Positions 1 through 13,022 of a stretch of 64,000 bases of DNA are shown here, one piece after another. Numbering within the stretch: position 1 is the first letter of the stretch; each line of letters begins with the position of its first letter. The DNA is from Prunella strophiata (Eukaryota; Chordata; Aves; Passeriformes; Prunellidae). Both the position numbers and the translations under genes were made by a program. The notes beneath the pieces were generated by a model. It made no database searches. It was not told where the DNA came from and saw only the letters and a list, made by a program, of their open reading frames with translations. The stretch lies in contig JAZBQD010000018.1 in assembly GCA_036583965.1 (NCBI GenBank), positions 15,044,867 to 15,108,866 on the forward strand, given 5' to 3'.

Positions 1-3000
1 ATTTATTTTTAACTAATTTTTGAAATACTTCTCAATTTGTTTATTTTTTAACTTCCTGAGTTTAGCAAAATTCACACTAAGAACTGTGAGCTTTGTATTA
101 CTGAACACTTAGAAAAGTAATAAAATTTCAAATTATTATTTAAAAGAATAATAGCATGGGCTTCTGCTTCTGTGTGTAGGTTGCTATTTTTTTTCAAACT
201 GCTAGACTTATTCTTTACCTGAGATATTTCCAATCAAATATAAAACAGGGATGCATGTATTGGTGAATGAAATAGGGAAAGAAACACATGACTTGCAAAT
301 CCCATAATACTTTTATTTCTAGAATTTCATACATCAGGCACTGGACTACATGGATTTCAACAGTGGATTTCCACCAAAGGGATCAAAGTTCAGAATTAAA
401 AATTTTACTAACTCATGCTTCAATATTTCCCGTAGAAATATCAGAAGTTCTCTCTTCAGCACTGGCCAAGGCCATTTAGTGAGGCACCAACTTAAGGGTG
501 TGAGTAGCTCCACTGGTGTCCACTAAAGTCAAGTCTATGTTTGCTTCCTTAATAGAACATGCTTCTAAGACAATGCTGATGTACTTAGATTGGAAATTTG
601 GATAGTTTAGATGTAGTCTGGTTTTGAGGTATTTGTGCTATGAAGCAGTTTGTTTCAATACAACTGTTTAAAGCCTCCAGCTTGTACACATGGCTTACCC
701 TTATATCCCAATTTTAGGGACAACTGAAATGGAGCCACTGTCACTGTTGTCTCTGCAGAACTGCAGTGTAATGTAATTTTGAAAAGAAAAATCCTGTCAT
801 GAGGAAGTCTATTTTTATTTGCCTTGTGCTTACAATTCTTCAGGTTCTGGGACAATGTATCTTGCATCTCACTTGTACTTATTTTGTGGGATTATTTGCT
901 ATGATGCAAAAAACCCAGAGCTGACACAGCAATTTCAAATCAGTAACATGACAGCAGTTTTACAACAAATATGTGGGTCTAGGTTGCCAAAAAAGCACAG
1001 AACCAAGAGATACCATGCAGTGGTGAGATTTTCAGCAGAGAGGGACAGGCAGCTGTAGCTGGAAGCCTGCCAGGATGTTCTCTTCAAAGTACTGCATCTG
1101 TCCTTGCACAGACTGCTGTCCTTGGTTGCAGCAATTGCAGGGAGCATGACAGACACAGTAATCTATTTTAAGTTTATGGTCACATTTGTGCAACATATCA
1201 GTTTTCAGAAGTGGATATGATTAAATAGACCAGGCTCTTCTTTTCTTTAGATGTTTGTGCAGTTCATTGCAACTGTTTTCAGTAGGGTTGTGAGGCAAGA
1301 CCTGTGACATAACACAAAAAATATTCACATCGCAGTCTTCCTTGCTTTTTCTTAGGAGCATGCTGATTTCCTCCAATCTTCTACTTTATGTCTACTTGTG
1401 TAATTGAATTTTTCTGTTTATTGAGTTTTGATGAAAGTATTTTGCAGTGTTCAGCTCTGTATCAAACTACTGGGAAAAAAGGGAGATGTCTGGATCTATG
1501 CTTCAGCAATCTAAAACAATTATTTCATGCCATCACTGAATACAATCTTTAGCACTCAGTCTGCAGTACTGACTGATTTGGACAAGAACTCTGATTTTTT
1601 TTTCCACATAATTTTGAAGGGGGATCTGGTCAAAAAGAGCATTTAAGAAGGAAGGCATGCTAGCTGTGATTGAAGGAGCAATGGAAGTGAAATAACATGT
1701 CAATAAGGTACTGTTTACCAGAAATAATGAGTCATAATGTTTCTGTGTGGTGAAAAAACCCATAAGATTGACCACAGTAATTTTTCATAAGTTTAGTTGG
1801 AAACAAGGGGTTAAATTATCCATTATCAACAGATTGATTGGGTTTTTTGGCTTTCAAGCAATGCTATGGTGTTCTCTTCCTTTTCCTCTCTAATTATACC
1901 GATATTAAGTGTTGACTCTGTACGGTCTGGATGCTGTCCCAGGTCATGTAGTTGAAAAGCCATGGTGTATCATGGCAGGTTATTTCTTCATTGTGATGGC
2001 ATTGTGATTGTCCAGCAGGTTCCTTTCATTCAAATAAAGTAGTACTGACTGCCACCAAGCATTCACAACAGGAGTTGTGAAAACTAAGTTAGATCCAATG
2101 AAACAACTCAAAGAGAGTAAAAAAGAGGTTAAGGATACCTAGAGGGACTGAAATTCAGGTATTGGATTTGAGCACTGTGCACTTCCCCTTTTGGAACCAC
2201 ATCTCTCAGCCAGCAAAACAATGAGAAGAGTGGTTGGTGGTCATCAGAAAAAACTCAAAAGCCTTTTAATGGACCCCTACCAACAACCCAGAGCAATGTA
2301 CATACTGAAAATATCTACACTTCTAAAACCTCAAATATGAGGAAAGCCCAGGAATGAAGAGAGTGTTCCAGCTAGTTCCTGATTGCCATTAGATCCATTA
2401 TCACTCTTTATTGCCCACCCAGTCTTCACTGTGCACTTGACAATTTCTTTTTAGTATTCATAGAACCACATGCAAGAGTCAAAACCACAGATCACTAGGA
2501 TATTTATTAGGAAATTAGACTCTTGAATAAGAAATGTGATTCAAACAATCTTCTAGCAATATATTATCTTGACCTCTGCATATGTTTTTGCCAATTTTAT
2601 GACAGAGCAACATTAAATTGAGTGGGTGGTGTAAGCTAGGAAGGATTATACAGGCCAGAGGGAACAGATCCCATTACTGTTGCGTTCCAGATATTTCTAA
2701 TTTAAGGGTTTTCATAGGACAATAGTTTTGAAATAGTACACACAGTACTTGTTTACAGGAGTTATTGGACTTCACTGAAACATATGTTCAACTTTCCCTC
2801 TTTTTAAATATTTTTGTTTCTTCATCCCAGATTTTGTAAAGAGGCCCTAGATATGTGAAGTGAGTTATGCATAGGGTATGTTGGAAGAGCCACATAGGGT
2901 GTGTGGGAAGTCCTCCATATGAGGCCTTTGAAAGCAGGTTCTTCCACAGGAGAAGTGTGGTGGGCTGTGGGAAACAGAGGATGGTGAAAGGGAGCTGGCA

Positions 3001-6000
3001 GATGTATATTCACATGGAATATATTAAGAACATTCCAGTCGCTCCTCTGGGTTTCCCCAATAGCTTGAACCTCTGCATCTGACTCACTTGGTTTTATGAC
3101 CTCTTATTGCTCCTTCTTTGTGCTTTTGATATTCCTTCTCCTTCATCATGTCTTTGTCTGCCCACACAATTTGTTTCTTTAATGTGCTTCATCTTTCTAC
3201 TAGCTGAAAGCAATGTGCTTTCCATCCACTGTTCATACGCCCTTCTCCTTTCTCCTTGCTCTCTGCTGTTCCCTCTGCAGAATCTCTGCATGTTGGTGTG
3301 GTAATGGGTAGCTGTGCAGTGCTTTGATATTAAATGCCTTACCACGAGGGTGCCAGCTGGTTCTTGGCTTATCTTAGTGTGATTGTAAGTATTATAAACT
3401 GTAATGGGCTTCCCTTTGACGTTTTGAGTTGAAGATATTCCCAGATTCCTTCCCTGCATTTCTGTCTCTGTGCTTTTCTCAGAATAGTGAATAAATGGGT
3501 AATGCTGCTCCACATTGGAACTGTGAGATGCATTTCAGAACACCATGCGTAATTATGTTTGTCATTCCACAGCATTTGGCATGCTGCTGCTGGTGGCCTA
3601 CTTGTTGACAAGTAACAGATTTTGTGACAGGCCACACAATATACCATAAAATACTGGGTATCAACACTGGGCAATCAATCAAACAGGCTTAATAATACAA
3701 AGAGATTATTATTTGAGGAATACTAAGTGTTCTTATGAGCCTGTGCAGAGATGAAAGTGGTTTTGCAAGCTCCGCTAGACCAACAAGGACTACTGTTTTA
3801 ATAGAGGGGGTAAATTCTGTGTTAATATCTTGTCAAGGTAGGTAGGCAAAACCCTCAATGAGGGGAGGAAGGATAAAAGTGGTTGGTCTAGCAATGAACA
3901 CATCAAGCAGGCAAACTTAGAAGAGAACTTATACTTTGATTTATGCTTTGTAGTCCACTGCTGTGTGTTTGCTAAAAAGACAGCCCAGAGAGGGAAATGT
4001 TTGGACTATATTCACTGTAGAAACAGTGTGGGAACTAAGCACTTCTTTTGTTAAACCTTTATTAAAGCAGGATAGAAATTAGATGCAGTCTCTTAGCTAA
4101 GCTTCCATACAACTAATGTAGCCCTTAAAAGATACCATTTTTCAGTCAGCTAGCTGACTTGAGAGCCAGCAAGACATTCATTTTGGATCAAAACTTTATT
4201 TTCAAAGATTGTGTATTTTATAATAATTATGTGCTAAGAACAGCTTCTTACACTATGAAAGTTCACATGGCTCTTCTGAATAGAACATTTTACAAACTTG
4301 ACCATGGTGCTATATTTGGAGTTATGTCTAAATGATGCAATGGGTCCTCTATTGCCATTTTTAGAGTGCTGTCTGTTCTCACACTTATTTTAAGGTAAGC
4401 TTATAATATTCACAGTGCAGTCAATAACCTTTTTGTAAGCTAGCATGTGATTTTTGCCTTTGCAGGCAGTAAGTATTCAAGAGAAATTTTTAACCTGAAA
4501 GTTCAAGAAAAAACCCCACAACACATCAAACCACAAGAAATGGTGGAAGGCATGTGAATCTTAAGTTTATGGATAAGGAGGCTGAATAATTCCCTCTGTG
4601 GAGGGAAGGAGGAGTGTTAAGTATGGAAGAAGATCACCATTAAAAAATTATGTCTGTCATTTAGTCTGAATTCCAAACATCCACAATGATTTCTGCTGGA
4701 CCACACTCTGACTCACTTTTAAATGGGGAGAAATGTACAGACTGATGGGGTACTAGCCCGGAACTCTGGTCTTAGCAGCAGAATGGAAATACCAACACCT
4801 GATTTTCATCATTCACTGCCTTGCCTTATTTTCCAAAGATTATTAAACAAGATTTCCAGCTCTGAAGAAACAGGTTGGTCTGGCAGTTGCATGCTTCAGT
4901 TTTGGTGAAAGCAACAGTCTTTTTCAGGGAAAACTAGAGGAAAAAAGACAACTGCTTATGGCAGCTGGAAGAGAAGGGAAGAATGTCAAAGGTGAATGAC
5001 TGAAGGAGAGAGAAAAGGAAATTACTGAAAACAGGCAGGAAGCAATACCAGAGGTTTTAGTTTATTCCAAAACTCTTTTTGTAGAGACATAAACTGGTTT
5101 CCATTTTTTGTGTAACAATCCAAAAGCCGTATGACCATTTGTAGGAAGAGCCCTTGACAGTTCCTGGTGTTTAGCCAGGGATGTGTGACAGTTTCCAGAA
5201 GGAAGGTGTGCATATTGGGTCCAAATGTGCAAGTTGCTGCCCACTAATATTTCTGTGTGTAGCATTCTGGCTAAGGATGAAGAGGCCCAGATTCTCATTA
5301 CAAGCTAATCTTTTATATTCCCTATTGTGCAGTCTGCAAAGGCCCCAGTGGTCTCCTAGAGCCTTTATTATAATGTAGTGGAGTCCCTTTCATTGATATC
5401 AAGATCCTTTTACTCCTTTGGGAAATAGTAGATGTACACGGGCACAAAGGTATTAGAGACAGGTGCTAAATCCAAATGGAGCCCTGCTCCAGGTGGATGC
5501 AGCTGATGGTACAGACAAATAAAGCCTAGTGGTAATGGAAACTCTTGGTCCAACCTAGTAAAAATGAGGTTAAATTCTGATGCAGCTACTAAAAGAAATA
5601 GAACTGTAGCCAAAAAGGCCCATTAATGACTCCATTTAGACTTAGGTGTAGACTTTGGATGTGCAAAAAATTTCCTATTTTTTAAAATTAATAGTTCTCT
5701 TTAATATAATTCAAATAGAAGTTTTGCAGAATTGGTACCTTATGTTGGTATCTGTCTTGCTTAAAACTTATGGTTCAATCCATGCCCTGATAAATAATTG
5801 CCAGTGGTAGTTTCTGCCTGGCAGTGTTTTAATTTAAGATTTATTTAGAGGTGACCAAGAAAGAGGAGATTATACCAGAGGAAATCAGAATTTTTCAACA
5901 TCTTTTTTTCAAATTTGATGAAAATAATGAAGCACCAGTTATATATTTTCAGTTCTGTGCTTTACTACAATGGATTAGAGTTCTCAGTGAGAGGGCCTTT

Positions 6001-7850
6001 TCCAAATTTCAGTGTTTATAAAAATGCTAAGTGATAAATTATTTGAAAACTCAGCTTCTTAATTTAAAATATCATTTTCTTAATATTGAAATTGAGCAAA
6101 ATGACATATCCTCATGGCATTTCTGCTATGGTTTTCAATAAAGTTAAAGTAATATCTCCTAAGGGAGAAAACAGGGTCTGACTCATTTATGTGCACTTGC
6201 ATGTTAGCCAAAATGTTGGGGTGTTACAAATTTTTCAAAGAATATAATTTATTTGATATTTTTAGAGTATTTTTTATGCCAGCATGAACCTACCTCAATA
6301 AATCTTGGTCAGCTGGCATGGAAAAAAGGTCTGTGCTAACAATTACATTCACTCAGTATTATTCATGTGTGCTATCTTTGAATAAGAGAGCTCTTCAGGA
6401 TTTTTTGAACCAAGTCCCAAAATATTTATTGGGATGATGGCATTGTGAGGCAGGTGTGTGCTTGCTCTGACCTTGATGACACATACATTTTAGAAAGCCT
6501 GAAATCTGACTATTAAAATATTGCAACTTGACCATCTGGCTTTTAGTGTTTGTCTTAGGTTCTCATCTCATTTACAAATTAGCACTGGATGCCCGTTATG
6601 GTGGTGTAATGGTGTTTACCTTTTCCTTATCTGCTGTGAAAAGTGGAGCTGGATTTGTCCTTGCCATTTCCCTGGGCAGTCATCTGTTAAAAGAGAAAAC
6701 AGAGTTCACCCATGAGAGGGAACATAATAAAAACCTATAATAAGGACAAATTTGGAGACTGGTGGTACTGAAATAGAATTCTTTTAGCCACACATTTACA
6801 TTGAAGCTTTGTAAAAATGGAGCATCTAATGCTGGTTTCTTACTATTATTCAATCTCAAGCTATAGGATTACTTTGTTTATTATTAGGTTAAATTTTAGA
6901 ACTTTTGCTTCAGCAGCCAATTAAGGGATTTACTTGTAAATATCCAGTATCTCAAAGAAGAAGTACTATAATTTTATAAATAATTTCATAAGCAGAAAAG
7001 TGTTATTTTAAGAACAGTAATCAAGTCAGCACTACTGTAACCTCAGTAATAAAAGCTTAATCTTTTTAGCCTGATTCTTGAAGGTTTGCATTGACTTCTT
7101 TAAATGGCACAAATTAAACCAATACATGCCTGGCAACAAAAAATAACTGTGCCTAAGTCAGTAGGAGATGTAAATTATTTGTTTGCAAATCATGTAATAT
7201 AAGGTCATCTTTCTAACTTTCTAAAAGTCATTGTTGCTTGAGGTTACTGGATGTACATTAATAAAGATTAGCAAGTATATAGAGAAGAGTATATAGAGAC
7301 TGTCAGAGCCAAATTCAATTTCCAGAAAGATCTTCCATGAGAAACAAGTTGGCAATTAGTTGGTGTTTCATGTCATATTTCCCCACTGTTTCTTTCTGTT
7401 TCCTTTATTGCAAACCTGCAGTAAAGATTGTTTTCTTTGGTAGGCATAGGATTGAGTACTGCTGGTAAACAGGTTCAGCAACCCAATATTAAAATTATCC
7501 CAAAACTTTGTTATTAGTAGTTTCAAGTGTTTTCATAGTAAATAACATAAACAGAAGCTTTCAGTATATATTTTTGAATGAGGACAGGAGAGTGATGCAT
7601 AACAAACCAGTTCTTGAGTAGACCTCTGACATGAAGTTTGAGTCATTTTCTCAATGAATACATGAGTATAACTTTGGTGTACTTTCCACCGAAAACAGCT
7701 TTCATTCTACTGGACCATAGTTTGTTTGAGTTTTTTTTTCTGTGTCCTAACAAGCTGGAGGTTTTTCCCAACATATAATAATCTTCTTGGGAAGGACTGA
7801 TTTGGTGTCTGAGTAGTTAGGATGCTCTTCTGGGAAGTCTAAGTGATCAA
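1..7850. other. Unique AT-rich non-coding DNA, no gene seen
   Basis: No reading frame here resembles a known protein, and the longest (139 codons, minus strand, 3094-3513) is low in conserved features. I see no clear transposon. A stretch near 7087-7130 has the form of a very old amniote repeat (a TTGACTTC...AATGG-like core), but it is too short to call. The region reads as intergenic or intronic. Confidence 0.6.
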
Positions 7851-8155
7851 GAATCACAGAATATTCTGAGTTGGAAGGGACCCACAGGAATCATCCAGTC
7901 CTACTCCAGCCCTGCACAGGAATCACACCATGTGCTTGAGAGTATTTTCCAAACATTTCTCAAATTCTGTCAGGCTGGTGCTGTGACCACTTCCCTGGAG
8001 AGCCTGGTCCAGTACCCAACCACTCTTTTTTACTATCCAACCTCAACCTCCCCTGACACAACTCCAGACCATTCTTTCAGGTCTTGTCAGTGATCACCAC
8101 AGAGAAGAGATCAGTGCCTGCCCCTGCCCTTCCCCTCATGAGGAAGTTGTGTGGT
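7851..8155 (-). mobile_element. CR1 LINE 3'-end fragment
   Basis: Read on the plus strand this opens with AATCACAGAAT...GTTGGAAGGGACCC and ATCATCCAGTCC. That is the reverse complement of the standard avian CR1 3' terminus. It continues through the CCTGACACAACTCCAGACCATT and AGAAGAGATCAGTGCCTGCCC blocks found further inside CR1. Only the 3' untranslated part and adjoining sequence remain, a typical 5'-truncated copy. Divergence looks moderate. The left edge is well marked by the CR1 terminus. The right edge is estimated from where the similarity fades. Confidence 0.85.
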
Positions 8156-9711
8156 TTTGCTTCAAATTAAATCAGTGGTTTGAGTCCATGTGTCCCGTAT
8201 CCTGTCTTAGTGCAAATTTGAGGTTTCTGACCTTAGATTTGGCTGGAAAATTCTGCCTGGCCAGGACTTAACTTTCTGGTGACAGCTCAGTATGTTTCCA
8301 TGAGAAATTGTTGTTTAAGTGCATGGGCATTCTCAATTAGAAAACCAAAATTTATGTAAGGAGACAAAGAAAGGAGAGGAGAAGCCTTGACTGGTTCTAT
8401 GTAATATTTATCTCTCTGTATGATTCTTTAGGGCATTTGCCCTAGTGAGGCATGCTGAGTTCTTCTGCATGGCAGCTCACTAGTCCTCTCAGGAGATTGC
8501 ACCCCACCTTGTGTGCTGCTTCCAGGTGTGATGAGTCACAGAACAAAACTTGGCCTGACTACACACACAAGGAGTGGAGGAAAGAACTTTTAAATTTGTA
8601 GATCTCTAGTTCTGTTTAAAAGTCTGAACCTCTCTGGCATGATTAAATGATTCCCATAAAATACTAGTGATGATAGTGGGGAAGAAGGTAGCAGTTTAGG
8701 CTTTCAGGGCAACCTGGATTTATACCTTGAAATAGCTACCAACACTTGGCAGTAACATTTGACATTTTAGTTAAATTGCTACTGACTTCTCATCTTAGTG
8801 CCAAAAATTCTAGAGTGCTTTCCCAAATGGAGATGAGGAAATTTGCAGACTATATTCTTAAGGCTTTTTTTTCTCTTTTTAGATTGTAGGACAGGATCTT
8901 TTCACTTGTGGCCTCTTGATTAAAAGCAATTGGATTTTGGCCATTTTGCTTTTCCTCTTCCTAGGACTGCCAGTGTTTTGCACACTGGCCTGGGTTGTTG
9001 CTGGAGGTTTGCACAGTAGGCTGTTTTTCTGCCTGATGCCTGTACACCAGGGTGGCCAAACTTTTTTGACGTGTTGGCTGCACAGTGATTTACAGATTAG
9101 GGCTCTGGCCAGCAGCAGTGCCAGCAAGGCTGCTGTTCTCTCTCGCTGACACATCGTGCTGCTTTCAGCCACAAACTCTTTGCTTACCCTTTTGGACTTG
9201 TTATACTCCTGATCCCACATTTCCCTTTGGTGCAAAACACTCCCTTTGGCACAAAACACTTATGCTCTCTGTCGGGCTCTGCTCCTATCTCTGTCTCAAG
9301 TAACCCATGAAAATGAGAGAGCAAACAGAAGCAGCTGTCTCTGTCCTACCTGTCTCAGAAAGGGGGCACAGAAGGGAACAGATGCTGAGTATTGTTCTAA
9401 AAATGTTTGCCTTGCAGCATTGTTCTTTGAAACTCTCTTCAGAGATCATTCTTGAAATATGCAACCCACTGAGGAGGTTGGCATAGGAGTTCTTAGACAA
9501 GTTCATGGAGCGTAGTCAGAGCTGAGTTCTGAGTCCTGACTAATTGTGTAATTTAAAATGCAGTATGGTAAGTTAAAGGCTCATTCAGTAATGCTTCCAC
9601 GAAGCTTCATCAGAGCTGGTAATTGCATCTAAAGGAAGAGAATCCATGGTCATAACTGAGAGTTCCCTGAAATCACCCTCACAGTGTGCAGCAGCAGCCA
9701 AAAAAAGCCAA
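8156..9711. other. Non-coding, possible hAT-like scrap and short duplication
   Basis: No gene is recognised. Around 9048-9084 the sequence CAGGGTGGCCAAAC followed by TTTTTTGACGTGTTGGCTGCAC resembles the terminal sequence of some hAT transposons, but no partner end is visible. At 9222-9259 a 19-bp unit is repeated once in tandem with two mismatches. The rest looks unique. Confidence 0.4.
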
Positions 9712-10363
9712 TAAGTTGCTGGCATTATCAGGAATGGTACTGAGAACAGGACAGAGCCCAACTGTGTAAAAACCCTGATGTGCCCATGTGCTGAGCACTG
9801 TGTGTACTTCTGACTTTTGTGTTTCAAAAGCAGATAGTGGGGGTGAAAAAGGTTCAGAGGAAGGCAACTTGAAAGGTAATGGAGATGAAACATCTGCCTT
9901 ATGAAGCAACTGAAATACTATGTTTGAAACAGCTAGAAAGAATTATGATCAAAGTTTGCAAAGGCATGAAGGTGGTAGGTAAAATGAATGCAAAATATTA
10001 ATTAACTCCTAATGTGGTTCTCCTACAATAAACTAACAGGAGATCCATTTAAAATTGATAATTCCTTTCTACAAGGCAGATAGCTAATTCTTGTGTGCAC
10101 TTTGACAGAAGACTGTGGAGACAGTATAAATGGGTTCAAAAGGGTTTAAAAGAAATCATGAGCATCCCGTCCATAAACAGACACTAAACAAAGTAGACAG
10201 AGGTACTCTTTAACATCCCTGATCTGGAAATTTTGATTGTTGGAGAACAGGGATGACTCTGGATAAAGATCAGGCTTGTGTATGCTCCCCAGTCAGCATC
10301 TCCTGTTGTTATTTTTCAGGATCCCAGGGTAAGCTGATAGCTCTGACCCAGTATGACATTCAT
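9712..10363 (+). mobile_element. Ancient CR1/L3-like LINE 3' region
   Basis: Several blocks occur in the order seen in the 3' untranslated regions of old CR1-like LINEs of turtles and crocodilians. These are a GGAATGGTACTGAGAACA block, GCACTGTGTGTACTTCTG (the 'tactgtgtgcagttctg' block), AGGTTCAGAGGAAGGCAAC, a CCTTATGAAG block, ATTATGATCAAAG, AAATGGGTTCAAAAGGGTT, and finally CTCTGACCCAGTATGACATTC, which matches the usual 'gtctgacccagtatggc' near-terminal block. The copy is heavily diverged with many small indels, so it is far older than the avian CR1 ends elsewhere. It is non-coding. The identification is from memory of the consensus, and the edges are approximate. Confidence 0.7.
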
Positions 10364-11439
10364 CACATTTTTAAACTTTTTAAATGTAAATGGTAGTAGC
10401 CAATGATGGGAAACTTGCAGCAATGCATTACAAGTTATAGGCACTAATTGTGGTTAAATTGCATATTTCCTAAATTGATTTAATGAAGAGGCTAAGTTGC
10501 TAATCAGAATGCTCCTTATATATCAAATAGCTGTCAATTACTGATATTATATTTATATTTGCTATATAACACCAGGGATTTGCAGCCAATAAGTCACTCC
10601 CATTGCATACATGTGCCACTTTTAACTCCTGTTTTTATTATTGATTGCTTTATTACTCTTAAGTACAGAGAAAAATGCTCCCAGAATAACAGAATAATTT
10701 TGGCTGTTCTAGTAATTCCAAAGTTGAAAAGGGAAAAAAAGTTTGCTTATTTGAACTCCTAACCTTTTGCTCTGTAATTCTTGCTTCACAGTGTTTCATG
10801 AGTATTCTGCCTTCAGACATGTCAGAAATATCACTGAGATAGTCTCTTTTGCAGATATTTGATACTTCCACTTCCAACTGAGATCAGAAAGTGTGGAAAA
10901 GTGTGATTTTTTGCTTGTTGGTTTCAGCTGACCAAACTCTTTGAAAGTTTGGAAACAAAACCTGGTTTTCACTTAGCTTTGAGGTGCAAGAATAATTGGC
11001 ATTGCACATATTTTGAAGCCCCAGTTCAGGTAATGCTAGGGTTTTAGCATTTTTCTTTTATCCAAACAAAAGACTTGTTAGTCTCCAGTAATGGAGAGCT
11101 GCAATAGCCTTACATGATATACTAAACAGCAGCAAAACATACCTGATGGCTTCTATATGGTTTGTGGAATTTCTGTAAGAGGGCGATTTGAAAGATGTTT
11201 TTACAATTCAGACATTAATTGCCAGCCTGAAATCTTTATCTTTGATTTATAAAGTCCAGGTTACTTCACCTGTAAGCTTTCCATAGAGAGCTTGCAAACT
11301 AAATACCACAGTGAGAGTTTTGGAATGATGGAGCATGGGCTTTAAGATATTATTCAATCATTATTGCCTGATATCTTCTGAATATCATCCTAAAAGGTAT
11401 GCACTGTGAGTGCATCTCTTTAAAAAGAATGTGCTATGG

Positions 11440-11740
11440 AATTAATGCAATTGAAGACTGCCACTGATCATCCTGCACATTCCTTACAGCACTGCTTGTC
11501 TAATAGTTCTGCTGCTATTCTCTGACAATGATGTGCAAATGCCTGACAACTTCATTGCTAGAAAGCTTTTTTATTTTAAAGTTGAGCTTCATCATCCTGT
11601 CTTCTAATTTATTGCGGTATTTATTCATGAGAGGCAAAAAGAACAAGATGAACAGTAGGCAGTGAAGAGCCATTTCAGTCTAGTTGCTGGCACTGCATAT
11701 TTTATAAATTACTACAGGATCTTTCCACTGTATACAAGAA
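11440..11740. promoter_or_regulatory. Candidate conserved non-coding element
   Basis: This block has more even base composition than its surroundings, few simple runs and several compact factor-like words. Examples are ATGTGCAAAT (octamer-like), CAATGATG, ATTTATTGCGG and TTATTCATGAG. It contains no recognised repeat and no usable reading frame. The call is impression-based, so treat it as a candidate for alignment against other vertebrates. Confidence 0.2.
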
Positions 11741-12353
11741 ATAAGTTTCTAATTAAATGCCCTCTAAAATCTAAATTTTAAGTTTGAGGTTTCTGCTAGA
11801 GAAGTAGTTCCCAACAAGAAGCGAGTCAGCTTTGCTACTGTACTAATTTAAAAAAAAGAGTTGAGGCTTTTGTGGGAAGCAATAATTTGAAAGTATTCAA
11901 AGAATAGTAGTTGCTTAGTAGCATTAAAATAATGAAAAGCTGTATGATTCTTTTATTTTCTGCTAAAAGAAGCTTTTCCCCTTTTTCTCCCAATTATAAG
12001 AAATTGTGATTCCCTTCTCCAGATGGAGCATCCCATTCAAATTTGGGGTAACTCTTGATTGCAACCTTTTCATTTTTTGGCACAGAAAGTGGACATTTGT
12101 TTTGCGTAGGACAAGCCAGTGTTTAAAATATTTTCATTTGATTTGTATACTAAGATCATTTTCAAAGAAAGTTGGTGAGTTTTATCTCTCAGCTGGACTG
12201 TCTTCCACAGGTTTTCCCCTCTTTTCCTTGGTATCCCAGCAGAGTGCTGATATCCCTGGAGGTTATCCACTACATGCCTGAAAGAGATTAAGGTAGTCTG
12301 CAGAGGGGGGAGATATTTCATCAGGATTTATTACTGTTCAAAGCCACCATAAG

Positions 12354-12408
12354 GGTCTCCATTGAAGTCTTTAGTGCTAAAACCCATGAAAATTGCTGAT
12401 ACCATGGC
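12354..12408. repeat. Ancient amniote repeat fragment (mirror type)
   Basis: The sequence GTCTCCATTGAAGTC...AAACCCATG...CCATGG follows the layout of old amniote elements. These alternate 'cattgaagtcaatgg' and 'cattgacttcaatgg' words. Only about 55 bp is recognisable. The family name cannot be given from the sequence alone. Confidence 0.35.
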
Positions 12409-12867
12409 AAGTTAAAAATATTGTAGGTGTTCTTCACACAGTATTCCAAGAGTGACCACAAAGAACCAGCAGCTGAAAACTTCAGCTAACTCGCCTTTAG
12501 TCTTATGCCATGTTGAAGCTAGGTTATAATTTGTGTTGTGCAACACAGAGATAAACTTTGGGTCTATGTACCTTCTGCTGCTGTTAGTGAGTGAGCTGGC
12601 TTAGTTTTTTTCCATGTCTCAATAAAAGATACCAAAGAGCTCAAGAAAATATCCCAATTATAAAATTTTGAGCAATGAAAGTGTAAAAAATACCACAGAA
12701 TTAGAAAGCAAAGGGATGTGGTTTCTTAGCAAACATGCCACACAGACCTGTTACATCAATCTCATCACTAAATGTCTTTACTTTGCCTTTAGGAGTGTGA
12801 TCCATCTCCTTATGTTGTGTCCCAAACATAGTAACCAGATGTAAAAGGTGTTGAAGCTTTTGTTAAA

Positions 12868-12890
12868 CCACACAGTAAAATACTGTGTGG
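12868..12890. repeat. Perfect 10-bp inverted repeat
   Basis: CCACACAGTA at 12868-12877 is followed by the loop AAA and the exact reverse complement at 12881-12890. It lies about 100 bp from a second perfect hairpin. It could fold in RNA or DNA, but no function is evident. Confidence 0.7.
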
Positions 12891-12993
12891 GCCACAGCAG
12901 TGCTGACTTCCTTTTGATGTGAGCACCTTAGTTCCTCTCACTTCCAAAGGGAGCAGTCCAAGACAACTATGTAAAATACACTTAGGAAGTATT

Positions 12994-13022
12994 AGGATCT
13001 CTCATAAGGTATGAGAGATCCT
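12994..13022. repeat. Perfect 12-bp inverted repeat
   Basis: AGGATCTCTCAT at 12994-13005 is separated by AAGGT from its exact reverse complement at 13011-13022. No T-run follows that would suggest an RNA polymerase III terminator, and no known family is recognised. Confidence 0.75.

Noticed and set aside
3094..3513. 139-codon minus-strand frame
   Set aside because: No known domain, no homologue recognised, and ordinary composition. Frames of this length occur by chance in 64 kb.
9585..9909. Minus-strand frames of 102 and 76 codons
   Set aside because: They overlap, antisense, the old CR1/L3-like 3' region, which is non-coding.
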